Shown here: positions 56,968-64,000 of the stretch, one piece after another | Layout: every line of letters begins with the position of its first letter | Position numbering within the stretch: position 1 is the first letter of the stretch | Origin: Mycobacteroides chelonae CCUG 47445 | GTDB taxonomy: Bacteria; Actinomycetota; Actinomycetes; Mycobacteriales; Mycobacteriaceae | Assembly (NCBI RefSeq): GCF_001632805.1 | Contig: NZ_CP007220.1 | Location: 1,240,001 to 1,304,000, forward strand | Reading direction: 5' to 3' | DNA length: 64,000 nucleotides | Translations under genes and position numbers: made by a program | The notes under the pieces: model-generated | What the model was told of the DNA's origin: nothing | Database searches by the model: none | Seen by the model: the letters and a program-made list of their open reading frames with translations, nothing else

Positions 56968-57723
56968 GTGCCAGAAAGTACCGAACCCCAACTGCATGGA
57001 CCGGTTCAGCTGCGTCGTGATCGGTGTGAGAACACCACCGCCGACCAACGTCTGCTGGACACCCGCGACACCACCACCTGGACGCACACCGATCCGTGGC
57101 GGGTGCTGCGCATTCAGGGCGAGTTCGTGGAGGGCTTCGATGCGCTCGCGGAAACCCCTAAAGCGGTAACGGTTTTCGGCTCGGCCAGAACGAAGCAGGA
57201 CTCACCCGAATATCAGCTCGGGCGGGAGCTGGGTGTTGCCCTGGTCAAGGCGGGGTATGCCGTCATCACCGGTGGCGGACCGGGCGCCATGGAGGCCGCG
57301 AACCGTGGTGCGAGCGAATCGGGCGGCTACTCGGTGGGCCTGGGCATCGAGCTGCCGTTCGAGCAGGGCCTCAACGAATGGGTGGACCTGGGCATCAACT
57401 TCCGCTATTTCTTCGTCCGCAAGACCATGTTCGTCAAGTACGCACAGGCCTTCGTCTGTCTGCCCGGTGGATTCGGCACCCTCGACGAACTCTTCGAGGC
57501 GCTCACCCTGGTGCAGACCCGCAAGGTCACGCGGTTCCCGATCATCCTGCTGGGCACCGAGTACTGGTCGGGCCTGCTCGATTGGATCCGCGGGACGATG
57601 CTGCCCGCGGGCAAGATCGGTGAGCAGGACATCGCACTGCTCTCGGTCACCGACAGCATCGACGAAGCGGTGGCGGCCATCGTGCAGGCCGAGGCGGTCA
57701 ACGGGAAGGGGAGTCACCGATGA
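56968..57723 (+). CDS. LOG-family (TIGR00730) Rossmann protein, long form
   Basis: Protein of 251 residues. A 65-residue N-terminal extension precedes the lysine-decarboxylase-like/LOG Rossmann fold: VTVFGSARTKQDSPEY, TGGGPGAMEAANRGA (about 100-114) and CLPGGFGTLDELFEALTLVQ (about 163-182), with the PGGxGTxxE catalytic motif. Members are nucleotide 5'-monophosphate phosphoribohydrolases (PpnN/LOG). Overlaps the second LOG gene by four bases. Confidence 0.9.
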   Translation: MPESTEPQLHGPVQLRRDRCENTTADQRLLDTRDTTTWTHTDPWRVLRIQGEFVEGFDALAETPKAVTVFGSARTKQDSPEYQLGRELGVALVKAGYAVITGGGPGAMEAANRGASESGGYSVGLGIELPFEQGLNEWVDLGINFRYFFVRKTMFVKYAQAFVCLPGGFGTLDELFEALTLVQTRKVTRFPIILLGTEYWSGLLDWIRGTMLPAGKIGEQDIALLSVTDSIDEAVAAIVQAEAVNGKGSHR

Positions 57724-58262
57724 GTTTGTCGGTCTGTGTGTACTGCGCGTCGGGCCCCCGCCACCCCGAACTGCTGGATCTAGCCACTCGTCTGGGCACC
57801 GCCATCGCCGAACGCGGCTGGACGCTGGTGTCCGGGGGCGGCAACGTCTCGGCCATGGGCGCCGTGGCACAGGCGGCGCGAGCCGCCGGTGGACGCACCA
57901 TCGGGGTCATTCCCAAGACACTCGTACATCGAGAGGTCGCCGATACCGACGCCGATGAGCTCGTCGTCACCACCACCATGCGCGAACGCAAGCAGATCAT
58001 GGAGGACCGATCCGACGCCTTCATCACCCTGCCCGGCGGGATCGGCACGCTGGAAGAGGTTTTCGAGACCTGGACCGCCGGCTATCTGGGGTTACACCAG
58101 AAGCCAGTGGTGTTGCTGGACCCCGACGGTCACTACACCGGGCTGCTGCGCTGGCTCGATGAACTCCAGGACAAGGGTTACGTGGCCGCACACGCGCGGG
58201 ACAGGCTACTGGTGCACACCGATATCGCCGCCGCACTCGACGCGTGCAGGCCAACGGATTGA
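57720..58262 (+). CDS. LOG-family phosphoribohydrolase (Rv1205-like)
   Basis: Protein of 180 residues, LONELY GUY type: VCVYCASGPRHP at the start, SGGGNVSAMGAVAQAA (about 38-53), RERKQIMEDRSDAFITLPGG, and PGGIGTLEEVFETWT (about 103-117). LOG enzymes release cytokinin-type bases from nucleotide monophosphates; the M. tuberculosis homologue is known for cytokinin production. Coupled by ATGA overlap to the first LOG gene. The pair has only about the motif regions in common. Confidence 0.92.
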   Translation: MSLSVCVYCASGPRHPELLDLATRLGTAIAERGWTLVSGGGNVSAMGAVAQAARAAGGRTIGVIPKTLVHREVADTDADELVVTTTMRERKQIMEDRSDAFITLPGGIGTLEEVFETWTAGYLGLHQKPVVLLDPDGHYTGLLRWLDELQDKGYVAAHARDRLLVHTDIAAALDACRPTD

Positions 58263-58333
58263 CGGGGCTGGGTCGTTCGTCAACAATGCGGTGAGCCATT
58301 GCCTACTGGGCGGTAAGGAACAGGGAGAACTAG

Positions 58334-60124
58334 ATGTCCGCAAGCAGCGCCATTCCGTCGAATCCCCGGGATCGGGTTCACCTGACCGAGGTATTGGCGC
58401 AGCTGCCGGGCATGGCCTGGGACCTGCCGATTCTGGCGCGCGGCATCATCAGCGGTATCAAGTCCAACCCCAAGGGCCGTTGGTCGATCGGGGCGCTCTT
58501 CGCCGAACGCGCCGCCAAGCACGCCGACCGCGTCTTCCTGCGGTTCGAGGGCACCGACATCACCTACGCGCAGGCGAACGCCACCGCCAACCGGTACGCC
58601 GCCACGCTGGCCTCGCACGGCGTGGGTCGCGGTGACGTCGTCGGCATCATGCTGCGCAACTCGCCGCAGACCGTGCTGCTGATGCTCGCCACCGTGAAGC
58701 TCGGTGCCATCGCCGGAATGCTCAACTACAACCAGCGCGGACACGTGCTGGCGCACAGCATCGGACTGCTCGACTCCAAACTGCTGATCAGCGAGGCCGA
58801 CTTCGTCGAGCCGATCAACGAATCCGGCGCCAACGTCATCTCCCTGCTCACCGGCGACGAGCTGGACCGGGCCTCGGTGCTCGCGCCCACCACCAATCCC
58901 GCCGCCACCGACGCGGTGATGACCAAGGACCGGGCGTTCTACATCTTCACCTCCGGAACCACCGGCCTGCCCAAAGCCAGTGTGATGACGCACTATCGGT
59001 GGCTGCGCGGTATGTCCGGAGTCGGCGACATGGCATTGCGGCTGCGTCCCAGCGACGTGCTGTACAGCTGTCTGCCGCTGTACCACAACAACGCGCTGAC
59101 CCTCGCCGTATCGACCACCATCAACGCCGGCGCCACGCTGGCGATCGGCAAGTCGTTCTCGGTGTCGCGTTTCTGGGACGAGGTCATCGCCAGCCGCGCA
59201 ACCGCTTTCATCTACATCGGCGAGCTGTGCCGTTACCTGCTCAACCAGCCGCCCAAGCCCACCGATCGCCAGCACAAGGTGCGCGTCATCATCGGTAACG
59301 GGCTCCGGCCCGAGCTGTGGGGCGAGTTCACCCACCGTTTCGGCATCAAGCGGGTCTGCGAGTTCTACTCGGCCAGCGAGTCCAACACCGCGTTCGTCAA
59401 CGCGCTCAACATCGACCGCACCGTCGGTATCTGCCCGATGCCCATCGCCTACGTCAAGTACGACATCGAGACCGGAGAGCCGCTCCGCAACTCGAAGGGC
59501 CACCTGACGAAGGTCGGTGCGGGCGAGGCGGGTCTGCTGATCAGCAAGGTCACCAGCCTGGCGCCGTTCGACGGGTACACCGATCCGACGGCCTCGGAGA
59601 AGAAGCTGGTGCGTGACGCCTTCAAGAAGGGCGACACCTGGTTCAACACAGGCGATCTGATGCGCAACCTGGGCTGGGGACACGCGGCCTTCGGTGACCG
59701 ACTCGGCGATACCTTCCGGTGGAAGGGTGAGAATGTCGCGACCACCGAGGTGGAAGGCGCCCTCCACCACGCCGATGCCATCGAGGAGGCCACGGTGTTC
59801 GGCGTCGAGGTACCGGGTACCGACGGCCGCGCCGGGATGGCCGCCATCAAGCTGCACGACGGCGCCGAGTTCGATCCAAAGGCATTGAGCGACATCGTGT
59901 ATCAGTACCTGCCTGCCTACGCGCTGCCACTTTTCGTCAGGATCGTCGACACCCTGGAGCACACCACCACCTTCAAGAGCCGCAAGGTGGAGCTGCGCGA
60001 ACAGGCATACGGGGAGGCCGTGACCGATCCGCTGTACGTGCTCGCCGGGCGCGCCGAGGGTTATGTGCCGTTCTATCCGGACTACGCAGGCGAGGTCGCG
60101 GGCGGCCAGCGTCCCAAGGCATAG
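58334..60124 (+). CDS. fadD6: FATP-type long-chain acyl-CoA synthetase FadD6
   Basis: AMP-forming ligase of 596 residues, very-long-chain acyl-CoA synthetase/FATP type. Seen: FYIFTSGTTGLPKASVMTH (about 202-220), SCLPLYHNNALTLAVS, FYSASESNTAF (about 342), GDTFRWKGENVATTEVEGAL and a C-terminal YADFYP-like YVPFYPDYAG. Activates long fatty acids, perhaps for uptake. Starts 71 bases after the LOG gene with GGAACAGGGAG upstream. Equivalent of Rv1206. Confidence 0.95.
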   Translation: MSASSAIPSNPRDRVHLTEVLAQLPGMAWDLPILARGIISGIKSNPKGRWSIGALFAERAAKHADRVFLRFEGTDITYAQANATANRYAATLASHGVGRGDVVGIMLRNSPQTVLLMLATVKLGAIAGMLNYNQRGHVLAHSIGLLDSKLLISEADFVEPINESGANVISLLTGDELDRASVLAPTTNPAATDAVMTKDRAFYIFTSGTTGLPKASVMTHYRWLRGMSGVGDMALRLRPSDVLYSCLPLYHNNALTLAVSTTINAGATLAIGKSFSVSRFWDEVIASRATAFIYIGELCRYLLNQPPKPTDRQHKVRVIIGNGLRPELWGEFTHRFGIKRVCEFYSASESNTAFVNALNIDRTVGICPMPIAYVKYDIETGEPLRNSKGHLTKVGAGEAGLLISKVTSLAPFDGYTDPTASEKKLVRDAFKKGDTWFNTGDLMRNLGWGHAAFGDRLGDTFRWKGENVATTEVEGALHHADAIEEATVFGVEVPGTDGRAGMAAIKLHDGAEFDPKALSDIVYQYLPAYALPLFVRIVDTLEHTTTFKSRKVELREQAYGEAVTDPLYVLAGRAEGYVPFYPDYAGEVAGGQRPKA

Positions 60125-60137
60125 CCCTTCGGCGGGT

Positions 60138-60143
60138 TACTGT
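60138..60143 (+). promoter_or_regulatory. -10 box, leaderless start of HNH gene
   Basis: TACTGT ends six bases before GTG 60150. Confidence 0.5.
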
Positions 60144-60149
60144 TCCACC

Positions 60150-60479
60150 GTGGGAGTCAGTCGACGAGTACGCGCCTCGCGGCGCCGTCAACGTCGGGTG
60201 AAGCTTGCCGACAACGACCTCACCGACGAGCAGTGGCTGACGCTCGTGGAGGCCTGGGGTGGCTGCGCCTATTGCGGAGCGACCGGCACAGCGCTGCAAC
60301 GCGACTGTGTGCAGGCGATCTCCCGCGGTGGCCGGTACACGCTGTCCAACGTGGTGCCGGCCTGCCCGTCCTGCAATGCGAGTAAATGCAATGCCGAGGT
60401 GACCAGCTGGATGCGGCGCAAACGGCTCGACGAGACCGCCTTCCTGCGTCGCTACGTGGAGATCTCAGCAGCGGGCTAG
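60150..60479 (+). CDS. HNH-type endonuclease-like protein
   Basis: Protein of 109 residues. Zn-binding pairs CAYCG and CPSCN flank LQRDCVQAISRGGRYTLSNV, the HNH beta-beta-alpha site; the usual first His (DHV) is Cys (DCV). The N-terminus is Arg rich (VSRRVRASRRRQRR). Because the first catalytic His is replaced, nuclease activity is doubtful; it may have another nucleic-acid role. Start GTG 60150 is supported by a leaderless -10. Convergent with the epimerase gene, four-base overlap. Confidence 0.8.
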   Translation: MGVSRRVRASRRRQRRVKLADNDLTDEQWLTLVEAWGGCAYCGATGTALQRDCVQAISRGGRYTLSNVVPACPSCNASKCNAEVTSWMRRKRLDETAFLRRYVEISAAG

Positions 60480-61456
60480 CCCGCGGTGTACACACCTGTC
60501 GGTTCGTCGTGGTAGCCCTTGGCGCCGATCTCGCGAGCCAAGGGACTGCGAAAATCCTCCTCTGCGGCAAGGCAATCGAGGATGTGGCGATAGTCGTAGC
60601 GAGGCGTCCAGCCCAGTTCGGTCCGAGCCCTAGTGTTGACGTAGACCCGGTCGATCGTCGGGAACATCGACCAGCCGTGCGCCGCATACAGATTGGGCTG
60701 CTCGGGGAAGCGATGAGCCACCACCGCCGTTGCGTCGATGCGCAGCGGCGCGATATCGGTGCGGGAGAAGGGCGTGGTCGCCGAGACCACGTACTTGGCC
60801 CAGCCGATGTCGGGGGCGCGTTCGGCCGCCAGTAGGTGCGCCTCGACGACGTCGGCCAGATCCACCCGGCGATAGAGGTATTCGTTGGCCTTCACGTTCG
60901 CATCGGAGTAGCGGGCCCGGACCGCATCGTTGTCGTCCTGCTCGGGGAAGAATCGCGAAGTGCGCAGCACGATGATCGGCAAGCCGCAGCCCTGATGCAC
61001 CACATGCGCGATGTCTTCCGCGGCGGTCTTGGTGGCGCCATAGATGTTCTTGGGCACCGACGCCACGTCCTCGGTGATCCAGGCGGCCTCCTGGGTTCCT
61101 ACCAGCGCGTGTCCGAATGCACTGGTGGTGCTCGTGTAGACAAATCCGGTCACGCCCACGGCGACGGACTCTTCCAAGAGCGCGAGTGTGCCCTCGATGT
61201 TGGTCTCGACGAAGTCGGCCCGCGTATGCGAACCCACATGCGGTTTGTGCAGGGTTGCGGTGTGCAGCACCGACGTCACCCCGGCCATCGCCTCGGTGAC
61301 AACCGCGCGGTCGGCGATCGACCCGACGATGTCCGTGACTGGGCCGGCCGCGATGTCGATGCCGACGATGTCGGCCCCGCCCCGGCGCAGGGTGCGGACC
61401 AGTGCCTCCCCCAGATGGCCCGAGGATCCAGTGACCAGGAATCGCTTTGCGCCCAT
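60476..61456 (-). CDS. NAD-dependent epimerase/dehydratase (extended SDR)
   Basis: Protein of 326 residues with Rossmann motif VTGSSGHLGEAL (8-19), NTEG-type NIEGTLALL, TSTTSAFG (Ser), and YGATKTAAE for the YxxxK pair (Tyr 161 area). Acts on a nucleotide sugar or a steroid-like substrate; not determinable. A longer open frame runs to 61852; ATG 61456 fits the family. The inverted repeat at 61495-61552 lies upstream. Confidence 0.88.
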   Translation of the reverse strand: MGAKRFLVTGSSGHLGEALVRTLRRGGADIVGIDIAAGPVTDIVGSIADRAVVTEAMAGVTSVLHTATLHKPHVGSHTRADFVETNIEGTLALLEESVAVGVTGFVYTSTTSAFGHALVGTQEAAWITEDVASVPKNIYGATKTAAEDIAHVVHQGCGLPIIVLRTSRFFPEQDDNDAVRARYSDANVKANEYLYRRVDLADVVEAHLLAAERAPDIGWAKYVVSATTPFSRTDIAPLRIDATAVVAHRFPEQPNLYAAHGWSMFPTIDRVYVNTRARTELGWTPRYDYRHILDCLAAEEDFRSPLAREIGAKGYHDEPTGVYTAG

Positions 61457-61494
61457 GTGCCCATACTGCTCAGGCACGCAAGTCATTTCGCTCG

Positions 61495-61552
61495 CCGAGT
61501 GTGAAACCCGGGCGGGAAACCGGGGGGAATCTCGCCCACGTTTCCCACTCGG
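61495..61552. repeat. 20-base imperfect inverted repeat between divergent genes
   Basis: Arms 61495-61514 and 61533-61552 match at 17 of 20 positions with an 18-base loop, between the epimerase (-) and folP2 (+) starts. Could be an operator, a leader hairpin, or a palindromic repeat element. Confidence 0.55.
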
Positions 61553-61588
61553 TGCAGCCGCAGAGGCCCTGGCCTGCACAATGAGGGC

Positions 61589-62464
61589 GTGCATGAGACG
61601 TTTTGTGGACGGCCGGTCCGCACCGATCGTGCCCTCATCATGGCGATCGTCAACCGCACGCCGGACTCCTTCTACGACCGGGGTGCCACCTTCACCGACG
61701 AGGCCGCACAGGTCGCTGTGCGTAAAGCGGTGGCCGACGGCGCCGATGTGGTGGACATCGGTGGCGTCAAGGCCGGCCCTGGCGAGACCGTCGATGCCGA
61801 GGCCGAGATCGCACGGGTGGTGCCGTTCATCGAATGGGTGCGCAGTGCCCATCCTGACCTGCTGATCAGCATCGACACCTGGCGCACCGAGGTCGCGGAG
61901 AAGGCCTGCGCGGCAGGCGCCGACCTCATCAACGACACCTGGGCCGGCGCCGACCCCGAGCTACCCGCAGTGGCTGCCGCCCATGGCGCCGGACTGGTTT
62001 GCTCACATACCGGTGGCGCGGTGCCGCGCACCCGGCCCTATCGGGTGAACTACGGGACCGAGGTGAACGGTGTGGTCCATGCCGTCATCTCCGAGGTGAC
62101 CGCGGCCGCCGAACGCGCGGTGGCTCTCGGGGTGTCGAAGGACTCGATTCTGATCGATCCGACGCATGACTTCGGCAAAAACACCTTCCACGGGCTCGCT
62201 TTGTTGCGCCACGTAAACGATCTCGTTAATACCGGGTGGCCGGTGCTGATGGCATTGAGCAACAAGGATTTCATCGGGGAGACTCTTGGTGTGGGACTGA
62301 CGGAACGACTCGAAGGCACTCTCGCCGCTACCGCGCTGGCGGCGGCGGCCGGTGCCCGCATGTTCCGGGTGCACGAAGTCGGGCCCACACGCCGCACGCT
62401 GGAAATGGTGGGCTCCATCGTCGGAACCCGCCCACCGGCGCGAACAGTGAGGGGGTTGGCATGA
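61589..62464 (+). CDS. folP2: DHPS-like protein FolP2
   Basis: TIM-barrel protein of 291 residues resembling dihydropteroate synthase: MAIVNRTPDSFYDRG (about 18-32), DIGGVKAGPGE (about 56-66), INDTWAG. In mycobacteria FolP2 lacks DHPS activity and lies beside the glucosylglycerate synthase gene. It differs from true DHPS by DIGGVKA in place of DVGGEST-type residues. A CACAAT hexamer ends six bases before GTG 61589. Overlaps gpgS by ATGA. Equivalent of Rv1207. Confidence 0.95.
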   Translation: MHETFCGRPVRTDRALIMAIVNRTPDSFYDRGATFTDEAAQVAVRKAVADGADVVDIGGVKAGPGETVDAEAEIARVVPFIEWVRSAHPDLLISIDTWRTEVAEKACAAGADLINDTWAGADPELPAVAAAHGAGLVCSHTGGAVPRTRPYRVNYGTEVNGVVHAVISEVTAAAERAVALGVSKDSILIDPTHDFGKNTFHGLALLRHVNDLVNTGWPVLMALSNKDFIGETLGVGLTERLEGTLAATALAAAAGARMFRVHEVGPTRRTLEMVGSIVGTRPPARTVRGLA

Positions 62465-63396
62465 CCCATCAACTAGACGGAGCAGTTGGTATCGATCCGA
62501 GCTGGCTGGAAACGCACAGTTGGAACCGGCCCGATTGGACCGTCGAGCAGCTCATCGCCGCGAAGAAGGGCCGCACCGTTTCGGTGGTCCTGCCCGCGCT
62601 CAATGAGCAGGAGACGGTCGCCGCGGTCGTCGACACCATCAGCCCGCTGCTGGGCGGTCTGGTAGACGAGCTGATCGTGCTCGACTCGGGCTCCACCGAT
62701 GACACCGCGATCCGGGCCGTGGCCGCGGGTGCGCGCGTGGTCAGTCGCGAACAGGCGCTGCCTGAGGTGCCGCCCAACCCGGGCAAGGGCGAAGTGCTGT
62801 GGCGGTCGGTGGCCGCGACCACCGGCGACGTGATCGCCTTCGTCGACTCCGATCTGATCGATCCCGATCCGATGTTCGTGCCGCACCTGCTCGGCCCGCT
62901 GTTGTTAGGTCAGGGTGTCCACCTGGTCAAGGGCTTCTATCGGCGTCCGCTCAAGGTCAGCGGGTCCGAGGACGCCAACGGTGGTGGGCGGGTGACCGAA
63001 CTGGTGGCCCGGCCCATGCTTGCCGCTCTCCGGCCCGAACTGAGCTGTGTGGTGCAGCCGCTGGGCGGTGAGTACGCCGGCACTCGGGAGCTGCTGTCCT
63101 CGGTGCCCTTCGCGCCCGGATACGGCGTCGAGATCGGCCTACTGATCGACACGTACGACCGACTCGGACTCAATGCCATCGCCCAGGTGAACCTGGGCGT
63201 GCGCAGCCATCGCAACCGGCCGCTGGTCGAGCTCGGGGTGATGAGTCGTCAGGTGATGGCCAGCATGCTGTCGCGGTGCGGGATTCCGGACTCAGGGGTG
63301 GGTATCACCCAGTTCTTCGCCGACGGTGACGGGTTCACCCCGCGCAGCTCCACGGTGTCGCTGGAGGACCGCCCGCCGATGAACACCCTGCGCTGA
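62461..63396 (+). CDS. gpgS: glucosyl-3-phosphoglycerate synthase GpgS
   Basis: GT81-type retaining glycosyltransferase of 311 residues that makes glucosyl-3-phosphoglycerate, the first step to methylglucose lipopolysaccharide. Seen: VVLPALNEQETVAAVVDTI (about 42-60), FVDSDLIDPDP with the metal-binding DSD (about 126-134), VKGFYRRPL, and QPLGGEYAG. Starts inside the folP2 stop. Length as usual (about 324). Equivalent of Rv1208. Confidence 0.96.
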   Translation: MTHQLDGAVGIDPSWLETHSWNRPDWTVEQLIAAKKGRTVSVVLPALNEQETVAAVVDTISPLLGGLVDELIVLDSGSTDDTAIRAVAAGARVVSREQALPEVPPNPGKGEVLWRSVAATTGDVIAFVDSDLIDPDPMFVPHLLGPLLLGQGVHLVKGFYRRPLKVSGSEDANGGGRVTELVARPMLAALRPELSCVVQPLGGEYAGTRELLSSVPFAPGYGVEIGLLIDTYDRLGLNAIAQVNLGVRSHRNRPLVELGVMSRQVMASMLSRCGIPDSGVGITQFFADGDGFTPRSSTVSLEDRPPMNTLR

Positions 63397-63399
63397 GCC

Positions 63400-63891
63400 T
63401 CAGGTCTTCGGGATCTCGCGCTCACCTTTGGTGGGCGACCAGACAGTGACGATCATGTGGTCGTCGTCGAGTCGGACGGCCGAGGCTCCCTCGATGTCTG
63501 CGACGTAGAACGGCGCGAACCGGCGGCCGCGCAGATCGAATCCGATTGTGGCGTAGAGATGCTCGGCGAACGCGGCGTGCAGGTCGAGATCCTGCTCGTC
63601 GTGCACGGTGCCCCAGACCTTGGCGTCACCCTGGCTGATGCGGGTATCGGTGGTGGCCGTGTGCAGCTCGAAGCGAGGGTCGCGGGCAAGGTCCGCGAGC
63701 TTGGCGGTGGCGGGCATACCGCCGACGATCAGCCTGCCCTCGAAGATGCGGGGTTCCATCGGGCTGATCCGTGGGGCGCCACTGCGGCGCAGCGTCGAGA
63801 GAAAACACAGATTGCGCGTCGCGTGGTGTCGGCGCGCGAACACATCGGAGATCGACGGCGCCTGCTGGGTGAACTCTTGCCAGGAGGTCAT
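63400..63891 (-). CDS. PPOX-class (split-barrel) F420/FMN-binding protein
   Basis: Protein of 163 residues of the pyridoxamine-oxidase-like split-barrel group: FARRHHATRNLCFLSTLRRSG near 19-39, APRISPMEPRIFEGRLIVGG, and LYATIGFDLRGRRFAPFYVADIEG (each in part). Such proteins use F420 or FMN; which is unclear. Start ATG 63891 (TACCGT -10 six bases upstream) rather than the frame start at 63930. Four bases separate it from the gpgS stop (convergent). Confidence 0.8.
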   Translation of the reverse strand: MTSWQEFTQQAPSISDVFARRHHATRNLCFLSTLRRSGAPRISPMEPRIFEGRLIVGGMPATAKLADLARDPRFELHTATTDTRISQGDAKVWGTVHDEQDLDLHAAFAEHLYATIGFDLRGRRFAPFYVADIEGASAVRLDDDHMIVTVWSPTKGEREIPKT

Positions 63892-63897
63892 GGCCCC

Positions 63898-63903
63898 ACG
63901 GTA
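63898..63903 (-). promoter_or_regulatory. -10 box, leaderless start of PPOX gene
   Basis: Minus strand TACCGT ends six bases before ATG 63891. Confidence 0.55.
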
Positions 63904-63940
63904 GGTCGCGATGTCACACCTCGCTGGCAAGATCAGTGTC

Positions 63941-64000
63941 GTGACGTTCGCACTGACATATCTGCTGGTTCTCGTCGCGGTGGCCGCCGTGCTGTTCGTG
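63941..64000 (+). CDS. N-terminal fragment of Rv1209-like (DivIVA-type) protein
   Basis: Frame open from GTG 63941 to the window edge: a 20-residue start, MTFALTYLLVLVAVAAVLFV, i.e. one TM helix. Position after gpgS matches Rv1209, which has an N-terminal membrane helix and a DivIVA-like domain (from memory). Rest not in the window. Confidence 0.6.
   Translation, partial: MTFALTYLLVLVAVAAVLFV

Noticed and set aside
58280..59962. 560-codon open frame antisense to fadD6
   Set aside because: Shadow of a well-recognised gene.

Overview
The window is a high-GC actinobacterial chromosome segment, very probably from a rapidly growing mycobacterium of the Mycobacterium (Mycobacteroides) abscessus/chelonae type. 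Reasons: pimE, lpqW, mshB, fbiC and gpgS genes are present; DUF3558 lipoproteins, an MspA-type porin and type VII secretion (T7SS) substrate-like genes are present; and from about 24.4 kb to the end the gene order follows M. tuberculosis Rv1156 to Rv1209 (from memory), but without the PE/PPE genes that sit there in M. tuberculosis. I see no rRNA or tRNA, insertion sequence, prophage or CRISPR array. Coding density is high and no gene-free stretch exceeds 300 bases.

Layout. 0-3.3 kb: GT-C glycosyltransferase, WS/DGAT-like protein, VOC protein. 3.3-9.5 kb (minus strand): two three-gene cassettes, each with a small EspC/Esx-like protein, a lipoprotein and a large protein with a WXG-like N-terminus, and each preceded by the same 24-bp repeat containing an ECF-sigma (SigM-like) promoter. 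9.7-12.5 kb: MmpL-type RND transporter with its TetR regulator and a candidate operator. 12.5-24.3 kb: tpx, several methyltransferases (one four-gene operon), acyltransferase, HTH protein, MFS and acetate-type symporters, then a third T7SS-like pair (22989-24307) sharing a domain with the 799-residue protein of the first cassette.

24.4-43.7 kb: HhH-GPD protein, Ala/Pro-rich exported protein, pimE, SDR, purU, phhB/mutT2, typA, alkylsulfatase-like enzyme, lpqW, mshB, an apparently frameshifted small membrane protein, O-methyltransferase, fbiC, and a cell-envelope cluster (MspA-like porin, two tiny exported paralogues, flanked by two single-pass proteins ending in the same Cys/His motif). 43.7-48.4 kb: fadH-padR, a ferredoxin-like paralogue with three Cys-to-Tyr changes, fdxC and an aminotransferase. 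48.5-64 kb: proline catabolism (rocA-pruB), fadD36, dapD/dapE, AraC regulator, LLM oxidoreductase, two LOG-family proteins, fadD6, HNH protein, epimerase, folP2-gpgS, a PPOX protein and the start of an Rv1209-like gene.

A feature recurring across the window is leaderless transcription: at 19 genes a TANNNT hexamer ends 5-8 bases before the start codon. This helped choose several starts (dapD, the O-methyltransferase, the AraC regulator). Two divergent pairs (phhB/mutT2 and dapD/dapE) have touching or overlapping -10 boxes. The strongest leads for new biology are the paired SigM-like T7SS cassettes, the Cys-to-Tyr ferredoxin, and the twin Cys/His-tailed membrane proteins around the porin genes.
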